Positions 1 through 5,168 of a stretch of 7,054 nucleotides of DNA are shown here, in pieces; the first letter of the stretch is position 1, and every line of letters begins with the position of its first letter. The position numbers were made by a program, and so were the translations under genes. The notes beneath the pieces are model-generated. The model was not told the DNA's origin, did no database searches, and worked only from the letters and a program-made list of their open reading frames with translations. The stretch is from DUZB01 sp964407525 (GTDB taxonomy: Bacteria > Desulfobacterota > DSM-4660 > Desulfatiglandales > Desulfatiglandaceae): positions 1 to 7,054 of the forward strand of contig CAYOWC010000264.1 in assembly GCA_964407525.1 (NCBI GenBank), in the 5' to 3' direction.

Positions 1-26
1 CCTGACACCTGACACCTGACACCTGG
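1..26. repeat. 7-bp tandem repeat at window edge
   Basis: Three perfect consecutive copies of the heptamer CTGACAC occupy 2-22, with a partial fourth copy (CTG) at 23-25. The array begins at the window edge and may extend to the left. It lies in non-coding sequence about 100 bp upstream of the epimerase gene. Short heptamer arrays of this kind are simple intergenic repeats; no function can be read from the sequence. Confidence 0.85.
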
Positions 27-129
27 AATCTGAGCATGGTCTATTCGACAACTGATAAAAATATCACGTTAATCCCCGATGAGCCATAAAAACTTGCCTC
101 ATGGAGCACCGGAATAAAGGAAACAGCAA

Positions 130-528
130 ATGCTAAAAGGCGTCGGCCATATCGGCATAGCCGTAAAGAACATCGAAGATAGTCTGAAGGCCATCAGCAA
201 AGCCCTGGATCTCCCGGTCCCCCGGATTATGGATTTTCCCGACAGAGAAGTAAAGGTGGCAGTGGTGGATCTCAAGGGGGTCGGGCTGGAGTTCATCGAG
301 GATTACAGCGAAGAAGGAACCTTTGCCACATTCGTGAAGGAAAGGGGAAATGCCATCCATCATGTGTGTCTTCTGTCAGACGACATGGAGGAGGATCTAG
401 AGATCCTAGAAGGGCGGGGAGTGGAACTGGCGGACCGGAAGCCTAAAATGGGATTGCGGGGAAAACGGATCGCTTTTACAAAACCCTCTGTTTTAGATGG
501 TATTCCGATCGAGCTGTCCGAACCCTAA
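130..528 (+). CDS. mce: Methylmalonyl-CoA epimerase (VOC superfamily)
   Basis: This 132-residue protein should interconvert (R)- and (S)-methylmalonyl-CoA, linking propionyl-CoA carboxylation or decarboxylation with the B12-dependent mutase in the cytoplasm. It has the two beta-alpha-beta-beta-beta modules of the vicinal oxygen chelate fold. The first opens with VGHIGIAVKN (His7) and the second with AIHHVCLLSDD (His77/78). With Glu54 (GLEFIE) and Glu128 (IPIEL) these match the four metal-ligand positions of known epimerases (His, Gln/Glu, His, Glu). The stretch RKPKMGLRGKRIAF is also typical of the family, and the length is normal. The ATG is preceded by AAAGGA at 116-121, about 8 bases upstream. 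No mutase or carboxylase gene is adjacent within the window. Family membership is clear; the exact substrate is inferred, since VOC proteins also include lactoylglutathione lyases. Confidence 0.9.
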   Translation: MLKGVGHIGIAVKNIEDSLKAISKALDLPVPRIMDFPDREVKVAVVDLKGVGLEFIEDYSEEGTFATFVKERGNAIHHVCLLSDDMEEDLEILEGRGVELADRKPKMGLRGKRIAFTKPSVLDGIPIELSEP

Positions 529-534
529 GGGTTC
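520..534. repeat. Perfect small palindrome around the mce stop codon
   Basis: GAACCC (520-525) and GGGTTC (529-534) are perfect inverted repeats, and the three-base loop is exactly the TAA stop codon of the epimerase gene. A run of eight C follows (534-541). There is no T-tract, so it does not look like a standard intrinsic terminator, although it sits in the 17-bp space between two convergent genes where some transcription end is expected. Confidence 0.6.
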
Positions 535-545
535 CCCCCCCTGCC

Positions 546-791
546 CTACCCACCGAAATAAGGATGTACCCACCGGATATCGTCCCCTTCGTTGATCTCA
601 AGGGATTCGTATTCGTTTGATTTGACCACCCGTCCGTTCACCACAAATACGATATTGTCCTTTCCGGTCTTCTCTATGATCGTCCGGATCATGGGTTCAT
701 CTTTTTTGGCCTCCCGGATGAGCTTTACCACTTCGATGAACCGTGCCCCATCCTGGAATTCCCGTTCTTTGCAGTTAATGCATGCTTTCAT
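546..791 (-). CDS. ThiS/MoaD-like beta-grasp sulfur-carrier protein
   Basis: This is an 81-residue protein with a ubiquitin-like (beta-grasp) pattern: an N-terminal strand pair (INCKEREFQDG), a helix (FIEVVKLIREAKK), then FVVNGRVV, a polar turn and LEINEGDDIRWVHP, ending in Gly-Gly. ThiS and MoaD proteins are adenylated and thiocarboxylated at such a GG tail and donate sulfur to thiazole or to molybdopterin/tungstopterin. Its position downstream of an AOR-family gene on the same strand suggests a role in the pterin cofactor of that enzyme; this is inference. It is unusual in carrying Cys4 and Cys7 (CxxC) in the first strand, where ThiS normally has a glycine turn. ATG at 791 is the only possible start, because an in-frame stop lies five codons upstream; no good ribosome binding site is visible. 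The gene is 17 bp from the convergent epimerase stop. Confidence 0.75.
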   Translation of the reverse strand: MKACINCKEREFQDGARFIEVVKLIREAKKDEPMIRTIIEKTGKDNIVFVVNGRVVKSNEYESLEINEGDDIRWVHPYFGG

Positions 792-822
792 GTTGGATTT
801 TGCTCATATGAAACTTCGTTTC

Positions 823-850
823 GGTTCAAGGTTCAAAGGTTCAAGGGTTC
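823..850. repeat. GGTTCAA heptamer array
   Basis: Copies of GGTTCAA start at 823, 830 and 838, with one extra A between the second and third, followed by a diverged GGGTTC at 845-850. The unit length equals that of the CTGACAC array at the left edge of the window, but the sequence differs. It lies 30-60 bp upstream of the sulfur-carrier-like gene start. Read on the minus strand it gives repeated TTGAAC hexamers that resemble -35 boxes, but no well-spaced -10 box accompanies them. Confidence 0.75.
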
Positions 851-1091
851 TCCGCTTTCGCTTCGCTTCAGACGGGATCTTCGACAAGGTTTGGATTGCT
901 GGTTGCCACCCCTGTGTGAGTGGCATCCTGCCACGACCGGATCTGCATGAAGCAGAAGTCGATAGCCCGAGAGACCCGGAAAATCGCGGCTGGAACCCGC
1001 TCACACAGAAAGATGAGATGGAACCTGGAAGTTTCTTTCTCGATCAGACTAACCATTTTTCCCGGTCAGAAACGGCGCTTATATCGGATTC

Positions 1092-1154
1092 GGGGTACAA
1101 GGCTCAGAGCCCCTTTTCCTGAGCTCTGAACCTTGGTCCCTATTTTTCTTTTTC
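1092..1154 (+). terminator. Hairpin with T-rich tail (possible + strand terminator)
   Basis: Arms at 1098-1112 and 1121-1135 enclose an 8-base loop. On the + strand 13 of 15 positions pair (two C-A mismatches). A second short stem, GGGG (1092-1095) with CCCT (1138-1141), continues it after a two-base internal loop. Immediately after come two runs of five T (1143-1147, 1149-1153), the layout of an intrinsic terminator for rightward transcription. Read leftward, as in the AOR transcript, all 15 positions of the main stem pair if two G-U pairs are allowed, but no U-tract follows. The hairpin lies 30-80 bases beyond the AOR stop, so it may serve as the AOR 3' end by another mechanism, or may end an unannotated rightward transcript. 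Confidence 0.45.
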
Positions 1155-1171
1155 TGGAAATTTATAATAAC

Positions 1172-3046
1172 CTACTCCGCATAGTCTTCCATGCCGAGGC
1201 GGATGAGAAGCTCATCGGTTGGAATGCCTTCATCGTCCCAGCCTCGGACTCCGTAATACTGCAGGATGGCCTCATCGAGACCCACCGGAATCTTTCCTGC
1301 GGCCGGTCCTTCCGTCACGGGCTCCATGAATCGTTTGGGGTAGGCGAAGTCGTCATCCACTTCCCAACCGTAACGAATGTTCAGGAGTTTCTGGAGGGTA
1401 GTGATCCTTTCTCCGGACTTACGAAGATCGTCAAGGTCCCAGTCCATCCCGGTGGCGGCATTTATGGTCTTGGTTAGATCGGTGAGGGTGTACCCCCGGA
1501 ACTCCTGGAATTTGCAGTGTCCGGCCGAATTGATGACGTTGCAATAGTCGTGGAATTTGGCGTTGCGATCCCCTGCATTGTCCCAGGACCAGCGTTCTTC
1601 GTTTTCCACTTCGTCAATGCCCCATTCGGGCAGTTTGATGTGCCCCACCCAGATATGCTGGCTATTGCCCCTTTCGTGATTAGGTCCGGCTGCGACGCCG
1701 GTGCAGTAATTGAGCGCCGAGATATACTGGGCACGCCAGTTGTGGGCCGCAATCTCCTGCCCTTTCATCTGCACAGCCCAGTCTTCCGAACCCTGCCCGA
1801 TCCGTTCTGACGCGATCTTAGTTCCTTCACCCAACAGGTACCCTAAGCCATCGGCCCTCTCTCCTATCTTCTTGACCATTTCAACCATGGCCTCGGCGTT
1901 CCCCCAGGTAAGGTCCAGACCATAGGTGTCTTCCTTGGTGATAACCCCTTTTTCATAACACTCCATGGCCCAGGCAATCACAACACCAAGGGAGATGCAG
2001 TCCAGGGTGTATTTATTGGCCAGTTCACAGGCATAAGAAACAGCTTTGACATCGTCCACCATGGTATTGAAACCCACCATGGCAAAGGATTCATATTCAG
2101 GACCTTTGCCGGAATATGCGTAGGGCCCTTCTTCCACGGTAACATGGTTGTGACACTGGATCACACAATATTTGCACGGCCAAGGCTTGGCATTAAGTTC
2201 CTTGGCGTAGTTGGAAGCGTGCATGGTTTCCACCCCGCTGGGAAATTTGGCGAGGCTGTAATTCTTAATGGGCAAGTTCCCCTGGGGGGCAAAAAGTTCC
2301 GTAGCCATGGCCGTGCCCACCCTCTTGATCTGCAGCCAGTCCGGCTTTTCCTTGTCCATCTGGACCAGGCGGGTGTTGATCTCTTTGCTGATCCGTGCCA
2401 TTTCATCGGAGTCGTGAAACTCGACTTGCTTGCTCCCTCGTACGGCCAGGCCCTTGAACATCTTGGAGCCCATAACCGCTCCCAGACCACTGCGGCCCAG
2501 AAAGGATTTTTTTCGGGTCTGGATGCACGCATATCTCACCAGACGTTCCCCGGCCTGACCGATGGTGACCACTTCAAAGTCATCTCCCTCGGCGGCCTTG
2601 ATCCCGTCTTCGGTTTCATAGGCATCTTTTCCCCACAGATCACCGGCGTCCTTGATCTCTGCCTTGCCCTCGTCCACAACCACGTAGACCGGTTTTGCAG
2701 CCCTGCCGTAAACCACAACGGCGTCATATCCGGTCTGTTTCAGCATAATCCCAAAGGAGGCCGTGGCCGCAGAATCCGCATTCATTTGAATGGACGGCGA
2801 GATAGCCCCAGCGGACCATTTCCCTGCTCCACTCTGTTTGGCGCCGTGGATGGTCCCCGATGCAAAGGTAAGGCGGTTGGCAGGATTGAAAGCAGTTGTT
2901 CCAGCAGGACATTCTTTCCACAAGTAATAAGCAGCCATTCCGGCGCCGCCCAGAAAGTATTCGTATACCTCATCAGGAAGTTGCTCCTCTTCGCAAACCC
3001 CGTTTGTCAAATCCACCTTTAGAACCTTATTCCATACACCTTTCAT
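1172..3046 (-). CDS. Aldehyde:ferredoxin oxidoreductase family protein (W/Mo-bis-pterin enzyme)
   Basis: This is a 624-residue cytoplasmic oxidoreductase of the AOR family. Such enzymes carry a tungsten (or molybdenum) bis-pyranopterin and a [4Fe-4S] cluster and usually interconvert aldehydes and acids with ferredoxin. The N-terminal AFOR domain (about 3-205) contains FLGGAGMAAYYLW, SGAGKWSAGAISP, GYDAVVVYGRA and GRSGLGAVMGSK. The C-terminal part carries the cluster ligands CKYCVIQC (Cys291, Cys294, Cys298) and Cys511 in NSAGHCKF. GPEYES (315-320) and the conserved-looking AGPNHERGN (His457) fit the substrate and pterin region. Length is typical (about 600-650). An ATG 15 codons further upstream (3091) is possible, but the ATG at 3046 has a strong GGAGGG site and begins the usual MKGVWNKVLKVDLTNG start. 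The promoter is at 3147-3175. Subfamily (fermentative AOR, BamB-like or another) and substrate cannot be settled from sequence alone. Confidence 0.92.
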   Translation of the reverse strand: MKGVWNKVLKVDLTNGVCEEEQLPDEVYEYFLGGAGMAAYYLWKECPAGTTAFNPANRLTFASGTIHGAKQSGAGKWSAGAISPSIQMNADSAATASFGIMLKQTGYDAVVVYGRAAKPVYVVVDEGKAEIKDAGDLWGKDAYETEDGIKAAEGDDFEVVTIGQAGERLVRYACIQTRKKSFLGRSGLGAVMGSKMFKGLAVRGSKQVEFHDSDEMARISKEINTRLVQMDKEKPDWLQIKRVGTAMATELFAPQGNLPIKNYSLAKFPSGVETMHASNYAKELNAKPWPCKYCVIQCHNHVTVEEGPYAYSGKGPEYESFAMVGFNTMVDDVKAVSYACELANKYTLDCISLGVVIAWAMECYEKGVITKEDTYGLDLTWGNAEAMVEMVKKIGERADGLGYLLGEGTKIASERIGQGSEDWAVQMKGQEIAAHNWRAQYISALNYCTGVAAGPNHERGNSQHIWVGHIKLPEWGIDEVENEERWSWDNAGDRNAKFHDYCNVINSAGHCKFQEFRGYTLTDLTKTINAATGMDWDLDDLRKSGERITTLQKLLNIRYGWEVDDDFAYPKRFMEPVTEGPAAGKIPVGLDEAILQYYGVRGWDDEGIPTDELLIRLGMEDYAE

Positions 3047-3053
3047 GATCTTT

Positions 3054-3060
3054 CCCTCCA
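3054..3060 (-). promoter_or_regulatory. Ribosome binding site that sets the AOR start
   Basis: Read on the minus strand, TGGAGGG is followed by seven bases and then ATG at 3046. This near-perfect Shine-Dalgarno match favours the 3046 start over the in-frame ATG at 3091, which lacks a comparable site and would add 15 residues not expected in the family. Confidence 0.8.
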
Positions 3061-3146
3061 AGCTAAAATTTATAATTCGATCTATGTACAAACCTCGTAA
3101 AAAACGTATCTACTCAAACACTTTCCCAGCCCTGAAATGTTGAAAT

Positions 3147-3175
3147 ATTTTAGAATAACACGGGCTTGCTGTCAA
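3147..3175 (-). promoter_or_regulatory. Sigma70-type promoter of the AOR gene
   Basis: On the minus strand a perfect TTGACA (3175-3170) is separated by exactly 17 bases from TAAAAT (3152-3147), five of six matches to the -10 consensus. Transcription would begin near 3140, giving an untranslated leader of roughly 90-95 bases before the AOR ATG at 3046. The close fit to consensus suggests strong basal expression unless a repressor binds nearby; no clear operator palindrome was seen. Confidence 0.7.
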
Positions 3176-3301
3176 GCATCAACCTACATCTTAGACGATT
3201 CTCATCCGGTTATTTTTCATCAAGAACAACCATGAAATCGATAATGCGAGAACCATGGGTAAGAAATCTGAACAGCACCCTATTTCGTAGGATTTTTGTA
3301 G

Positions 3302-3330
3302 TTGACCCACAGCATATTCTGTTCTAGTTT
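3302..3330 (+). promoter_or_regulatory. Possible promoter of the topoisomerase operon
   Basis: TTGACC (3302-3307, five of six -35 matches) is followed after 17 bases by TAGTTT (3325-3330, only three of six -10 matches). The position, about 30-60 bp before the parE-like ATG, is suitable, and no better candidate was found in the divergent region on this strand. The weak -10 box keeps this tentative. Confidence 0.35.
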
Positions 3331-3365
3331 GGCGCCATGACAAAATCCATGCAGAAAGAGGCGCA

Positions 3366-5168
3366 ATGAACCAAAAGATAGACTCCCACATTTATGACGA
3401 GAGCAAAATAAAAACCCTCAGTTCCCTGGAGCATATCCGGCTACGCACCGGCATGTACATTGGGCGGCTCGGAGATGGTTCCACCCCCGATGACGGTATC
3501 TATATCCTGCTCAAAGAGGTGGTGGACAATGCCATCGATGAATTCATCATGGGCGAGGGAAAAAAAATCGTCATCACCGTAAAAGACGATTTCGTTTCCG
3601 TTCGTGACTACGGCCGGGGAATTCCCCTGGGAAAGGTCATTGAGTGTATATCGGTCATCAACACCGGTGCGAAGTATAACGATGATGTTTTCCAATTCAG
3701 TGTAGGCCTCAATGGAATCGGGACCAAGGCGGTGAATGCCCTATCCTCTCACTTCAAGGTGGTCGCCTATCGCGACGGAAAAACCAGTGAAGCCGTGTTC
3801 GAAAAGGGGAAACTTCATTCCAAGAATCGGGGAAATCATTCCAAAGAACCCGATGGCACTTATGTAGAATTTCGTCCGGACGATGAGATTTTCGGAGAGT
3901 TTTCCTTCAACCTGGAATATGTGGAGCAACGTATCTGGAACTACGCCTGCCTCAACAGCGGGTTGCGTCTCCTTTTAAACGGACGGAAATTTGAATCCAG
4001 AAAAGGGCTGCTGGATCTCCTTTCCTCGGAGGTGGGAGAGGATACCGTCTATGACATGGTCTACCACAAAGAACCCTACCTGGAGTTCTCTTTTACCCAC
4101 ACGGCCAATTATGGAGAAGCCTATTTTTCCTTTGTCAACGGCCAGCATACTTCCGATGGCGGGACCCATCAGGCCGGGTTTCGCGAAGGCATTTTAAAAG
4201 GGGTCAATGAGTTTTTCAAAAAGAGCCATTCAGGAATGGATGTCCGCGAAGGAATTGTGGGCGCCGTAGCCGTGAGGGTCAAATCCCCTGTATTTGAAAG
4301 CCAGACCAAAAACAAACTGGGGAATACCGAAGTCCGAAGCTGGGTCGTGGCCCGGGTGCGATCCGCGGTGGTAGATTATCTGCACAAAAACAGCGGGGTT
4401 GCCGAGAAACTCGAGGAAAAGATCCTCCATAACGAACGGTTGCGAAAGGAATTGAACACAGTCAAAAAAGAGGCCAAAGCCGCGGCCAAGAAAATCGCCA
4501 TCAAAATTCCTAAGCTGAAAGACTGCAAGTATCACCTTCAAGATGGTCCAAAAGGGGCTGGATCTACAGTATTTATCACCGAAGGTCAGTCTGCATCTGG
4601 TTCCATGGTTTCCTGCCGTGATGTGTATACCCAGGCTATCTTCTCCCTGCGGGGAAAGCCTCAGAATGTGTTTGGGAAGAAAAAAGCCGCCATTTACAAA
4701 AACGAAGAATTGTACAATATGATGATGGCCCTGGGCATCGAAGACCATATTAACAACCTTCGCTACGGGAGGATCGTCATCGCCACGGATGCCGACCACG
4801 ACGGGTTCCACATCCGAAATCTCCTGCTCACCTTTTTTCTCAATTATTTTGAAGAACTGGTCTTTGCCAACCGTATCTACATACTGGAGACACCGCTGTT
4901 CCGGGTTCGCAACAAAAAGGAAACCCGGTACTGTTATGACAAAAAGGAACGGAATGCGGCCATGAGCCAAATTAAACAGGCTGAAATCACCCGATTCAAG
5001 GGGTTGGGTGAAATTTCGCCCAAGGAATTCGGACAATTTATTGGGGAAGATATTCGCTTGATCCCCATAGATCTTCGGTCACTCAAGAGGGTGCCCGAAA
5101 TCCTTCGCTTTTACATGGGAAAAAATACCCCCGAACGTCGGAATTTCATCATGGAGAATCTCATCTGA
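3366..5168 (+). CDS. parE: Type IIA DNA topoisomerase B subunit (ParE/GyrB-like, topoisomerase IV type)
   Basis: This 600-residue protein is the ATPase and Toprim subunit of a type IIA topoisomerase. In the GHKL ATPase domain Glu51-Asp54-Asn55 (KEVVDNAIDE), DYGRGIP (81-87) and GLNGIGTKAVNAL (114-126) bind ATP-Mg. The transducer domain has DGGTHQAGF (264-272) and the QTK loop QTKNKLGN (313-320, Lys315). The Toprim domain has EGQSASGS (Glu406) and DADHDG (Asp475, Asp477, Asp479), the catalytic metal ligands, then RFKGLGEISP (543-552). The wording SASGS, RDVYTQAIFSLRGKPQN and LETPLFRVRNKKE is the style of Bacteroidetes topoisomerase IV rather than of E. coli GyrB or ParE, and the large GyrB insert is absent. 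Gln408 replaces the usual Asp of EGDSA. A short AAAGAGG (3355-3361) precedes the ATG by four bases. The ParC-like gene overlaps its stop. The parE symbol rests on similarity; a gyrB-like naming is possible. Confidence 0.93.
   Translation: MNQKIDSHIYDESKIKTLSSLEHIRLRTGMYIGRLGDGSTPDDGIYILLKEVVDNAIDEFIMGEGKKIVITVKDDFVSVRDYGRGIPLGKVIECISVINTGAKYNDDVFQFSVGLNGIGTKAVNALSSHFKVVAYRDGKTSEAVFEKGKLHSKNRGNHSKEPDGTYVEFRPDDEIFGEFSFNLEYVEQRIWNYACLNSGLRLLLNGRKFESRKGLLDLLSSEVGEDTVYDMVYHKEPYLEFSFTHTANYGEAYFSFVNGQHTSDGGTHQAGFREGILKGVNEFFKKSHSGMDVREGIVGAVAVRVKSPVFESQTKNKLGNTEVRSWVVARVRSAVVDYLHKNSGVAEKLEEKILHNERLRKELNTVKKEAKAAAKKIAIKIPKLKDCKYHLQDGPKGAGSTVFITEGQSASGSMVSCRDVYTQAIFSLRGKPQNVFGKKKAAIYKNEELYNMMMALGIEDHINNLRYGRIVIATDADHDGFHIRNLLLTFFLNYFEELVFANRIYILETPLFRVRNKKETRYCYDKKERNAAMSQIKQAEITRFKGLGEISPKEFGQFIGEDIRLIPIDLRSLKRVPEILRFYMGKNTPERRNFIMENLI

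Larger units (their letters stand above)
792..1171. other. 380-bp non-coding gap with repeats and inverted repeats
   Basis: No convincing gene lies here; short open frames on both strands lack family resemblance and ribosome binding sites. The gap does hold structure. There is a heptamer array at 823-850. A 9-bp inverted pair, CAAGGTTCA (827-835) and TGAACCTTG (1127-1135), spans about 300 bp. A 9-bp inverted pair, CTGTGTGAG (912-920) and CTCACACAG (1000-1008), extends to 12 pairs if one G-T pair (921/999) is allowed. Inside it is a small hairpin, TCTGC (942-946) with GCAGA (952-956). A larger hairpin with a T-rich tail lies at 1092-1154. This could be a dispersed intergenic element, a structured RNA, or a 3' region of the AOR transcript. 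Nothing here identifies a known RNA family. Confidence 0.6.

Noticed and set aside
803..829. Minus-strand promoter for the carrier gene (TTGAAC with TATGAG)
   Set aside because: The spacer is only 15 bases and the TTGAAC hexamers arise from the heptamer repeat, so the match is not convincing.
804..1056. Two overlapping minus-strand frames in the 380-bp gap (804-1004, 868-1056)
   Set aside because: They translate repeat and hairpin DNA, overlap each other in different frames and show no domain pattern. A dispersed non-coding element explains them better.
592..1122. Long + strand open frame across the carrier gene and the gap
   Set aside because: Its first part is antisense to the sulfur-carrier-like gene, its product matches no known family, and it has no ribosome binding site.
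2144..3022. 292-codon + strand frame antisense to the AOR gene
   Set aside because: The opposite strand encodes a complete AOR-family protein with all cluster cysteines; this frame is a by-product of its codon use.
3232..3327. 31-codon + strand frame upstream of parE
   Set aside because: No Shine-Dalgarno sequence precedes it and the proposed parE promoter lies inside it.
3191..3391. Minus-strand frame with a hydrophobic start, across the parE start
   Set aside because: It overlaps the parE 5' end, sits within the divergent promoter region and has no ribosome binding site or family signal.
4230..5036. 268-codon minus-strand frame antisense to parE
   Set aside because: The + strand carries intact Toprim and transducer motifs here; the antisense product resembles nothing.
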